Shown in pieces: positions 9,701 through 16,278 of a DNA stretch of 64,000 nucleotides. Position numbers and translations under genes: made by a program. The DNA comes from Anaerolineae bacterium (GTDB lineage Bacteria > Chloroflexota > Anaerolineae > DRVO01), in NCBI GenBank assembly GCA_013178015.1, contig JABLXR010000013.1, positions 1-64,000 of the forward strand, read 5' to 3'. The notes under the pieces were generated by a model. It was given only the letters and a program-made list of their open reading frames with translations, was not told where the DNA came from and made no database searches. The first letter of the stretch is position 1. Every line of letters begins with the position of its first letter.

Positions 9701-12700
9701 CAGATAGCCGGCGGTCTCCTCCGGATCGCGGGCGATGGCGGCCTCGATAGTGGCCTCGGCCTCCTCCGGGTGCCCCCCCTCCTCGTACAGCATGCTGAGC
9801 GCCAGGTACACCGGCTGCGCCGGCTCCGCCTTGAGGTCGGCCACTAGGATTGCCCGTTGGTAGGCGGACTCAGCCGCGTCCGGCCCCTGGTCCAGCCTGA
9901 GCGCCTCAGCCAGCTTCACCCACAGATCGGTACGCCACGGGGCCAGTCGAGCCGCCTGACGGAAGGCGGCGACGGCCTCGTCGTACCGGTGCCTAGCCAT
10001 GAGGTTGCCGCCCAGGGTGCTCCAGTTGGCGGCGGTCGGAGCAGCTTCCACCGCCTTCTTGAACGCCTCTCCCGCGCGGTCGTGTATGCGCCGGCTTTGC
10101 CACAGCTTGCCCACAGTGAGGTAGTAAGCACTGCTTCCCGGCCGATGAACCAGCCCGACGGCCGCCTCGTAGGCTGCTGCCGCCTCCCCCAGCCTGCCAG
10201 CGAAGAGGTAGGCGTCCCCTAGCCGCAGGCGCAGGTACGATACCTGGGGCGCCTCGGCGACCGCCCGCTGCCAGGCGAGCAGGGCCTCCCCCGGCCTGGC
10301 GTCCGCCTCATACGCTAGGGCGGCGGCGGCGCACAGGCATTCGTCTGCCTTGCCCCTTATCACCGGCTCCAGAAGGGCCACCGCCTCAGTGGGTCGGTTC
10401 CGAATCTGCCACGTCTCCGCCAGCCCCATCAGCGCCAGCCGGTCCTCTGGGTCGGCCTCCAGCGCCCGGGTGTAGGCCAGCTCCGCGCCCTCCCAGTCTC
10501 GGCTCTCCAGTAGGGTGTTGGCAGCGATGGCGCCGTGCTCCTCCGGCGGAGATTCCACCCGGAACAGGCGATAGCGATCATCGCGCGCCACTTCGGTATA
10601 GGGCTCACCGGCGTGGCGGAATTGGCAGCTAAGAGGGTGATCGTCGGGCAGCAACACGTAACGCACCGGGTACCGGCGCAGTATGTCCACCACCTGGGCG
10701 TCTAGCTTCTCGGCCCGGTTGAATGTGTCCAGGTCGCGAATGCGCTGCAGGGCCTCGTCCTGTCGCTCGGCGGGGAACTCCTCGCTGGTGTTGGTAGCTC
10801 GATAGGCGACCAGATCCGGCTTGCCCACATAGGCGGGTACTATCAGGTTGGTGGCGTAATCGGCTATGAGCACGCTGTCCCGATCGGGGGCGCCGCGGAG
10901 GTAGTCGAAGATCAGAGTGGGCGCGTCTATCCTCACCTTGTCGGTGAGCAGCTCCTGGCTGTAGGCGCGCAGCAGCGGCAGGAGCACCAAACTAAGCCCG
11001 GCCAGGAAGAGTGATGGGCCCGCTTGTCTGGCTAAGGTCGCCCATCGGCCCGGCAGCCGGCCGAACAGGGCCGCCGCGCCGCGGTATACGACGTACCCCG
11101 GAATCAGAGTGACCGGGAGGGGCCATGCCATGCGGTTCACCTGCCAGGGCGTCACCGCTCGTCCCACCAGGGGAGTGATGAGGGGGCTGAACCCGAGCAC
11201 CAGGTAGGCGAGGGTAATTGCCAAGAGGTACCGGGCCAGGTGATCCCGGCGGAAGAGAGGCAATAGGGGCACCATGGCCAGCGCCAGCACCGGCACCACG
11301 TCCAGCAACAGGCCAGGGTGAGCCATGTAGCGGTCGTCAGCCAGTATGAGGAGCTTGCGCGAATTGAGCTGGCTCCAGAGCCGGGTCAGCATGAATGGGT
11401 TCTCGTCGCCCATCGTGGAATCGAGCACCGACGGCCTCGCCCCCGGCATCTTGAGGGTCTCCGTCCACACGTAGGGCAGCACCGGGGCCGGCCCGGAGAC
11501 CACCGGCAGGTCTACGAACGTCTCCGGGAAGAGGTAGCCCTCCCGCGTCTCCTGGGTGGTCTGCCGCTGGAACAAGGGCACCACCATCGTGGCCGCTACC
11601 ACCACCGCTAGCGCCGCCGCCCTAGCCAGGTTCTTGAGCTTCTCCCTTTCCCAGAGCCAGTGGATCCCAGCGAAGGACATCGTTCCCACGGCGAAGAAGA
11701 GCACGTCCAGGGGGTGCACCACGGCCATGCCCAGGCCCACTAGGGCGGCGCAGGCTATCTGCCGGGGCCCGCCCCCCCTGAGCCAGCGGGCCGCGAAGGT
11801 CATGCCCACTGGCAAGGGAATCAGAAGCATGGCGAACTTGTCCGAGGCGATGCGCCGGAACAGCATGTACGACCAGATGTTGCGGTGGAAGGGGTTGGCC
11901 AGGAGGATAACGAAGTGGACTAGCACCAGGAACAGGGCCAACCGACGGTTGCCCGACAAGTGCCGGAGCAAAGTGTACAGGGCGAAGAGGGACACCACTC
12001 CCAGGAGGGGGGTGAAGTAGCCATGCACGAAGGCTACCGGGTCCAGGCCCCCTAGGCGGGCGGCGAAGCCGGTGAGCAGCAGCCAGGGGTTGAACGCCGT
12101 CCTGGGCGAAGCAGACAAGCCGGCCCCGAACAGAGGCTCCTCCACCCCGATCCGGTCGGCATCCATCACATCCCGGACCAGAGCCATCATGGCTAGGAGG
12201 TCCCCGTCCACTCGCCCCTGCACTCCACCATGCGAGGACAGGGGGAACAGGCTGAGGGCAGCCACCAGGACCAGGCCAGCCAGCACCGCGTTGCCCCAGC
12301 CATCGAAGCGCAGCGCCGCCGCTCCTGTGGTGATGCCGGCCACCCTTCGCGATAGATCCAGCAGCACCAGAGTGGCCACCAGGCCGGCGAAGACGGCAGT
12401 GTACGCCGCCACGCTCCCATGCAGGAACATGACTACGAAGGCGGGGATGCCGGCCAATGCCAGGCTGAAGGCGAAGGCGTAGCTCAGCCGCTCCATGTTG
12501 CCGGCCGCTTCCTCTCCAGGCAGTACGAGAGGGAGCAGGAGCAGCCCCGGGGCCAGGAACACGGCTGAGAAGCCCACCGCAGCCCGCAGGACGCCGGGCA
12601 CCCCCAGCCACGAAGGCCACACCGAGGCCAGCAGAAGAGCCGACCCCAGGGCCACCAGAGCTGCCCACGGGCCCACCCAAGCTGGCCTCCGGCCCGGGGC

Positions 12701-12754
12701 CTCGGTGCCCCGCCGCACCAGCGGCAACCCTTCTGCACGCGGCTTGGACGTCAT
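3788..12754 (-). CDS. Giant polytopic membrane protein with about 60 TPR repeats
   Basis: 2988 residues. Residues about 25-610 are hydrophobic with 12 or more predicted membrane segments and a VDGD acidic motif in the first large loop region, resembling GT-C-type polytopic glycosyltransferases. A soluble stretch (about 610-740) follows. Residues about 741-2885 are almost unbroken tetratricopeptide repeats; dividing by 34 gives roughly 63 units (for example AYTRALEADPEDRLALMGLA). The last 100 residues form a beta-rich, Ig-like domain ending in RVKVVAP. The start follows GGGGGAGC, 10 bp after the lipoprotein gene. The 3' end overlaps the MFS start. The TPR superhelix could scaffold a glycan-synthesis or secretion complex. 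The DNA is a long run of diverged repeats, which produces many false reading frames on the plus strand. Substrate and partner are unknown. Confidence 0.85.
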   Translation of the reverse strand: MTSKPRAEGLPLVRRGTEAPGRRPAWVGPWAALVALGSALLLASVWPSWLGVPGVLRAAVGFSAVFLAPGLLLLPLVLPGEEAAGNMERLSYAFAFSLALAGIPAFVVMFLHGSVAAYTAVFAGLVATLVLLDLSRRVAGITTGAAALRFDGWGNAVLAGLVLVAALSLFPLSSHGGVQGRVDGDLLAMMALVRDVMDADRIGVEEPLFGAGLSASPRTAFNPWLLLTGFAARLGGLDPVAFVHGYFTPLLGVVSLFALYTLLRHLSGNRRLALFLVLVHFVILLANPFHRNIWSYMLFRRIASDKFAMLLIPLPVGMTFAARWLRGGGPRQIACAALVGLGMAVVHPLDVLFFAVGTMSFAGIHWLWEREKLKNLARAAALAVVVAATMVVPLFQRQTTQETREGYLFPETFVDLPVVSGPAPVLPYVWTETLKMPGARPSVLDSTMGDENPFMLTRLWSQLNSRKLLILADDRYMAHPGLLLDVVPVLALAMVPLLPLFRRDHLARYLLAITLAYLVLGFSPLITPLVGRAVTPWQVNRMAWPLPVTLIPGYVVYRGAAALFGRLPGRWATLARQAGPSLFLAGLSLVLLPLLRAYSQELLTDKVRIDAPTLIFDYLRGAPDRDSVLIADYATNLIVPAYVGKPDLVAYRATNTSEEFPAERQDEALQRIRDLDTFNRAEKLDAQVVDILRRYPVRYVLLPDDHPLSCQFRHAGEPYTEVARDDRYRLFRVESPPEEHGAIAANTLLESRDWEGAELAYTRALEADPEDRLALMGLAETWQIRNRPTEAVALLEPVIRGKADECLCAAAALAYEADARPGEALLAWQRAVAEAPQVSYLRLRLGDAYLFAGRLGEAAAAYEAAVGLVHRPGSSAYYLTVGKLWQSRRIHDRAGEAFKKAVEAAPTAANWSTLGGNLMARHRYDEAVAAFRQAARLAPWRTDLWVKLAEALRLDQGPDAAESAYQRAILVADLKAEPAQPVYLALSMLYEEGGHPEEAEATIEAAIARDPEETAGYLFLALYHRRHLRYEEALSAARRAVERAPFRAEGYLMLAGLYEDRGQTEEAGSYYRLALEVEPGSAAAWYAMGNLLSRQASWVEAIGAYRQALELEPENAFTYLALAQAHYELGHPTASLSAFQAAQRYAPRSSQTNIALGRAYELLGDRQQAIGYYQQAVTVRPDFIGGYRSLAQAYAAMGRQADALAQYQLALSLGTAGGQGGGLALGPASIAGRLQALSGEALVAASGDGPDDGQRDTAMLARQRLQSLLPSGAYEAGRVALAQVYEARGLYDEALDQYLLVAEADPTSSTALAFLADAYYRRAQFEAAADTYTRAIELDPSSTAARVGLGRALSALGRPLEGLEQLQQAARRNLGDSQAQVALAEGYRSLGRPEDALNVLREALSRSPGNLDLNLALSRTYANLGRPAEAEEAARRAVALAPGWADAAVALGDALRLQGRMGEALEAYSRATDLNRGNPEAWLRLGDLLRSQGQTGQALDAYRAAAVADPFGLAGLVPQAEMYLLIGDPESAEGLLREAMSRNAGESSAYLALHELLRLQGRDDRAAAILDLADGIRPQLDVLLARARMLKEAGQWDRELAVLEGATERFPGFAEGWVALAEAQERRGDYQAARNAYERALSVAPSDLKARLGLGGLLEREGRPLEALLQYSQAAQLNPSQPEAHAAVAAALARLGDRVQANETVRTAVTANPGSAAVRVAVGDHLLAAGNPQQAVAEYEAALALEPGYLPAHLSLSRAWLAGGQLGEAEAAARRLLELYPGSAEAQVALAAVQRAAEHAPEAVATLTQALTAHSGSSEVALALGQALFEAGEVEAAEEAFRAVTLARPGVASAWLALGNVWLTERGPAWAITAYRQGLHASPGDPELLLALGKAQTDLGLLDQAEDTFRRAVALHRHLAAPEVALGDLLLRRLDFDGAARAYWRAVSAAPSDASGWLRIGQLRLRLGRPEEAISAYQEALAIRPESVETHVALGDAYRHLGQLDRAMAAYQSALIADPSSTIARLALVRALADSGAPGEAEAVVARLLEDAPSEEPALLALANLRLAQGDVQEAVRIASSAVEAHPKSATALAGRALILLQSGDAEGALADLDRAQALQPRSADVRLARGEVYLTLGQGSEARAQFEAAAGLAPADPRPWLALGRLEAANGSWGEAEAAYREATRREPGSAAGHVGLAGTLAAQGQWTEAERSLLRALAVEPGSAAARLALGDLYRDRGDLEAAAEQYRSYLTLVYDGTTGYLHWAGAYLAAQQPEQAEALLLEALSRYPDGAGLRAALGDAYRLQGRAGEAIQAYEAALAADPELASAHLGLGQAWLALDRPDRAREAFAQAEATARDGSEVRVQVARAYLSAGLEDDAHRAAERAVQTDAGSPEAWVVLGDVLYRKGDVPLARTQYRQALRLDPKSYGGLMGEGRCEQALGYPLSAVAALQAAAVANPTSAEPWLALAAVHQGQGLRDKARSALEEARRREPESPSVLVAFAQLALSQGELTKALAWVEQALDKAPDSASALLVHAQVNSALGQHEAALRSVQRAVALDPENASAYLTLGDVQRALGRYAEALVAYQRYEKLAPPSAAAQMKLGQAYQLNSNWEAAAAAYRRAASYDPTDPTPYVLLAQLQVQLGDPRAAEQSYRQALALRPGDPGISLGLARVLVSAGDFAGARSLVEAALAADPSSGMALLLRGDVLLGLGEMAAAEESYRRAVAAEPTLAAAYVALGNLQSARLDEPTAAVESYERALALEPRQSDLYDQLVRAYRRSVGLPSALARLQGMAQSQPQSLWVRMALGLVYQWSGQRAEALREYAAAAALAPDYAEAHRRLGHVYQEQWDFAAAEASYRRFLSLGGSGAAAEDVRARLDEMSRQQRAVQIVAPVAGQSLSGKVEVLGTAAIADFAYYKLECAPADTPGAWTVIHQSDRQVEGGVLAVWSTGTLAPGEYILRLTAVDSTGNYPPYAEVRVKVVAP

Positions 12755-12764
12755 GCTCCCCCGG

Positions 12765-13757
12765 CTAGCGGCCCAGCAAGGCTACGAATTCGCGCACTCG
12801 GTCGGTCTCCGGAGGGGTGTAGGTGATCCACACCCCGTCTATCAGGTCGCTCACGGCCTGGACGCAGCGCAACATGGCCTCGATGTCCTGCTCCTGACCC
12901 TTGGGGCTAGGCGACACGTCCAGAAACAGAGTCACAGCGGGATTGGCGCGGCGGAGGGTGAGGAACAGATCCCGCATCGTGGCGGCATACTCCTCCGGAG
13001 AGAGTCGCGCTTGGTAGGCCTTCGCCTGGGGCATGTAGATGTCGACGAGCGGCGCCAACTGGGCCCCGTACTTCTCGTTGAACGGCCGCGAGGGCCCTAT
13101 GGCCAGCTTCAGCCCCCGCGAATGAGCGATCTCTCGGGCCCGGGCCACCGCCGCTACCGGATCCTCCTGCTCGGCAGCGGAGGTTGCCTCCCAGGTCTCC
13201 AAGTCGTAGCCCAGATAGGCGACTTCCACCGGCAGCCGATCCAGCAGTTCCTCCAGGCCCTCCAACGTGGGGGTCATGAACATTCGGTTCTGCACCGGTA
13301 TGTTGTGGAAGGCCGCCCGCACCCTGGCCGCGTTGGCCAGGTAGCCAAAGGCGAATATGTCTCCCTCCCGACCCAGGGAAGCAGGGAACTCACCCTCGAA
13401 CACCTTCATCCCCAGCGCCAGCCGTTCCAGCTCGGGCGGGGGTGAGGCGTAGGCAGCCAATGCAGTAGCAGTCGGGATGGGGACCGTGGGAGTGGCGGTC
13501 TCAGGCATAGACGTGGTGGAAGCGGCCGTGGGCGAGGCAGTGGCAGTGGGAACGGCCCCCAGTGGCGCGGTGCTGGTGGCTGCAACTTGGCTTCGCAGCG
13601 GGCCAGCAGTGGCCGTCGGGACGGCCTTCGGCGGTGTGGCGGTGGCGGTCGCTGAAGGCGCGGCCAGCGGAGCGGGTCCGCGCCCTCCGCAGGCGGCCGC
13701 CAGCAGCAGGGCCAGGCACACTGCCCCCGCGCGTACATCAATCCCCGCCCGCCTCAT
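12765..13757 (-). CDS. Lipoprotein with Ala/Thr/Pro linker and unknown C-terminal domain
   Basis: A 330-residue protein with a lipoprotein signal peptide: a hydrophobic stretch followed by LLAAAC, putting the lipidated Cys at about residue 23. Residues 24-108 are a low-complexity Ala/Thr/Pro linker, a style common in Chloroflexota lipoproteins. The C-terminal 220 residues alternate beta and alpha segments, with YLGYDLETWE and DIYMPQAKAYQ, reminiscent of a TIM barrel such as a glycoside hydrolase-like fold. I do not recognise the family. The start ATG follows AGAGGAG with good spacing. It sits between an AP-family gene and the giant TPR gene in the same unit, so a surface-anchored glycan-binding or glycan-cleaving role is plausible but unproven. 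Confidence 0.65.
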   Translation of the reverse strand: MRRAGIDVRAGAVCLALLLAAACGGRGPAPLAAPSATATATPPKAVPTATAGPLRSQVAATSTAPLGAVPTATASPTAASTTSMPETATPTVPIPTATALAAYASPPPELERLALGMKVFEGEFPASLGREGDIFAFGYLANAARVRAAFHNIPVQNRMFMTPTLEGLEELLDRLPVEVAYLGYDLETWEATSAAEQEDPVAAVARAREIAHSRGLKLAIGPSRPFNEKYGAQLAPLVDIYMPQAKAYQARLSPEEYAATMRDLFLTLRRANPAVTLFLDVSPSPKGQEQDIEAMLRCVQAVSDLIDGVWITYTPPETDRVREFVALLGR

Positions 13758-13778
13758 GCTAATGCTCCTCTGTCCGGT

Positions 13779-15440
13779 TCACAGGTACCCCAGGTCACGC
13801 AGCCTCGACCCCACGATCTCCTCGTACTCTTCGTCCGTCTCTGGCGCGCCGCGACCTCTCAGGGGCGGCTGCCGATAGACGGGGCGCTCAGCCGGGGCGG
13901 ACCCCGCCTCCAGGGCGCCCTGAAGCACTTGGCCGTCCATGTCCTCGGGCACGGCCACTCCGGCCAGGTGGAGGAGGGTGGGCGCCAAGTCCACGATGCG
14001 AGCCCCCTCCAGCCGGTGCCCGGCCCGAATGCCCTCCCCGGCCAGGATGAACAGGCCCTGGTAGCGGTTGTTCCCTTTCCAGCGCCAGCTGCGGGCGAAG
14101 ACCTCCGCCTGCCCCAGGCCAGCCCGGTTGTGATAAGCGTCCTCGTCCAGCACCACCAGGTCAGGGGCCTGATCCAGGTGACTCCCCGAGTAGATCTCCT
14201 CCCGCCGGAAGACCCGCCGTACCACCGGTGTCCCGGTGTCGGGATCCAGCAACTTCCCCAATCTCTCGATCAACTCCTCCCGCAGCCGCTCGTACTCCTC
14301 TCCCTCGCCCACCAGACCTCGATTTATGTAGACGGGACCCTGGGGCAGGGCGAAAGCTCGGGTGCGGCTCCAATCCACTCGGTCCACGGCGGACTGGTTC
14401 CCGTACTCGCCGAACCCGCCGGTGCTCTGGGGCAACATGCTGCCGTAGCGGACCAGCGTCTCGTAGGAGAACAGGCGCGTTAGCCCCAGGCCCTGCACCA
14501 GCCGGCCCACTCGAGACCGGTTGATGCCCAGCCGGGGGAGAATGTCCAGCGGGTGGAAGCGGGTGTGTAGGTAGCCGTTCTGCCGCAACCACACGTTGAG
14601 GAAGTAGGCCTTGCGCACCGGCTCGGTGCCGTGGTCGGAGAGAATGAGAGTGTAGTCGAACCGCGGCACCAGGCGGCCCAGCCACCGGTCCACCGTCTGC
14701 CACGCCTCGAGGGTAGAGCGCCCGTCGTAGAAGAAGTGCTGCAATCGGTTGATGTCGAAGCTGGTTACGCACAGGAACGGCACCGGGTCCCGGTCGAGCA
14801 GGTACTCGCCGGCGGCGAAGGTGCGGTCCACCGTGTCCAGGATCTCCCGCACCAAGGGACTGTCCTCCCCGCCTTCCTGCAGGTCGCCCTTGATCACCGG
14901 CCGGTATCCCACGGCCCGGCGCAGCTCGGGCTCCAGATGGGCGGGGTAGGTGTAGCCCTCCTCGCCGGCGCTGGGGCCGCCGCACACCATGAACCCGTCC
15001 AGCGGCTGGGGGGGATAGGTGTCCGGCATGCCCACCACCCCGGCCCTGTAGCCAGCCGCGTTGAGGTAGTGCCAGAGATCGGCAGAGTCGACGTCGGCAG
15101 CACTGGGGGTGATCACCCGCCGGCTGCGGACGTCCAGCTGCTGATGCCAGAACACCCCTAGCTTGCCCGGCCCCTTGCCGGTGGAGAAGGCCCGCCAGGC
15201 GGGCATGGTGACTGGCGGGATAGAGCTGGCCAGCTCGCCACTGGTGCCGCCCTCGATGAGAGCTCGCAGGTGAGGCAGGCGTCCCTCATCCAGCCACCTA
15301 CCGATGAGGTTGAAGGAAGCCCCATCCAGGCCCACGGCCAGGATGCAGGGTCTGTCGCGGTCGTTCGTCGCATCAGCCAAGTCATTCTCCTCTCTATCCC
15401 GGCACCAGCGGTCCTGCGCGGTGGGCCCTCGAATGGTCAC
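13779..15440 (-). CDS. Alkaline-phosphatase-superfamily protein with degenerate metal site
   Basis: A 553-residue type I phosphodiesterase/nucleotide pyrophosphatase-like protein. It keeps the first Asp (GLDGAS), a Thr nucleophile (VTMPAW) and SDHG. Two other expected ligands are changed: the D-x(3)-H motif reads NRLQH, and the late GTHR-type His reads GNNR. Metal site 1 would lose two of three ligands, suggesting a pseudoenzyme or altered chemistry. The C-terminus RLRDLGYL matches two other AP paralogues here. The frame opens at GTG 15440, overlapping the deacetylase stop by four bases. A TTG near 15381 lies behind GAGAGGAG and would put LADATNDRD at the N-terminus, so the true start is uncertain. 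Confidence 0.8.
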   Translation of the reverse strand: MTIRGPTAQDRWCRDREENDLADATNDRDRPCILAVGLDGASFNLIGRWLDEGRLPHLRALIEGGTSGELASSIPPVTMPAWRAFSTGKGPGKLGVFWHQQLDVRSRRVITPSAADVDSADLWHYLNAAGYRAGVVGMPDTYPPQPLDGFMVCGGPSAGEEGYTYPAHLEPELRRAVGYRPVIKGDLQEGGEDSPLVREILDTVDRTFAAGEYLLDRDPVPFLCVTSFDINRLQHFFYDGRSTLEAWQTVDRWLGRLVPRFDYTLILSDHGTEPVRKAYFLNVWLRQNGYLHTRFHPLDILPRLGINRSRVGRLVQGLGLTRLFSYETLVRYGSMLPQSTGGFGEYGNQSAVDRVDWSRTRAFALPQGPVYINRGLVGEGEEYERLREELIERLGKLLDPDTGTPVVRRVFRREEIYSGSHLDQAPDLVVLDEDAYHNRAGLGQAEVFARSWRWKGNNRYQGLFILAGEGIRAGHRLEGARIVDLAPTLLHLAGVAVPEDMDGQVLQGALEAGSAPAERPVYRQPPLRGRGAPETDEEYEEIVGSRLRDLGYL

Positions 15441-16276
15441 ACGGTGTCCAGCAGTTCCTCCAGTGGGCCCAGCCGGAAGTCGTCCAGCAGCCGCTCCAGC
15501 TTGGGCCGCAAGGTGCGCCGGCCGTGGCGGTGAGTGATCCGCTCTCTAGGCGTCACTGGATGGTCGGGTTGGGCCAGGTCCAGCTCCCAGGGGTGCAGGT
15601 ACAGCACTATGGGTAGCCCCTCGTCCACGATCCGGCGTAGCGCCCAGCGGACCAGCGGGTAGGGCCACAGCCTGAGGTAGAACCCACCTCCTACCGGCAG
15701 CCGGGTCGGGCCTAGCCTCAGCGTCGAGATGGGAAACTCGACCAACCCGCCATTGCCACCCACTCGATGCGGTGCGCGGGGTGCTCCCGGATAGCCATAC
15801 AACCGCGAACGGGCGGGGAACACGCTGCTGTCGTAGCTCAGGCCCCGGCTGCGGATGATCTCAAAGGCCCAGGAAGTGCTGCCGTTGAGGGAGAAGTAGG
15901 GCGCCCGGTGACCGAGTATCTCTCGCCCGGCCGCCTCGCGCACGGCCTCCAGGCCACGGTCCAACTCCTCCCCGAACTCCATCGGCGTCATCCGAGTAAG
16001 GAAGCGGTGCCGGTAGCCGTGAACGCCGACCTCGTGTCCGGCCTCCACCACCCTGCGGATCAGATCCGGGTGCCTTTCCGCCACCGCCCCCAGGACGAAG
16101 AACGTGGCCCGGACCTCCCGCTGCGCGAGCAGGCCGAGGAGCTGTTCCGTGGCCGGCACCACCCGGCTCCCCAGGTGCGGCCACAGGTCCACGCGGGGAT
16201 TGGTGCTCGTCAGCCCCTGGAACCACTCCTCCAGGTCCACCGTGAGAGCCCCTTGGATGTCGCCAGAACCGGGCAT
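15437..16276 (-). CDS. Exosortase (XrtA)-type polysaccharide deacetylase
   Basis: A 279-residue NodB-fold polysaccharide deacetylase. Motifs: TVDLEEWF (metal-binding Asp), HGYRHRF (the His pair), GHRAPYFS and LHPWELD near the C-terminus. The order and spacing, with the PVGGGFYLRL and LHPWELD blocks in the C-terminal extension (DUF3473-like), match the deacetylases of XrtA/PEP-CTERM exopolysaccharide loci rather than chitin deacetylases. It should remove N-acetyl groups from a polysaccharide intermediate. No signal peptide is seen. It starts two bases after the DUF2304-AP gene stops and overlaps the next gene start, so it is tightly coupled. No exosortase gene is visible in the window. Confidence 0.88.
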   Translation of the reverse strand: MPGSGDIQGALTVDLEEWFQGLTSTNPRVDLWPHLGSRVVPATEQLLGLLAQREVRATFFVLGAVAERHPDLIRRVVEAGHEVGVHGYRHRFLTRMTPMEFGEELDRGLEAVREAAGREILGHRAPYFSLNGSTSWAFEIIRSRGLSYDSSVFPARSRLYGYPGAPRAPHRVGGNGGLVEFPISTLRLGPTRLPVGGGFYLRLWPYPLVRWALRRIVDEGLPIVLYLHPWELDLAQPDHPVTPRERITHRHGRRTLRPKLERLLDDFRLGPLEELLDTV

Positions 16277-16278
16277 GC

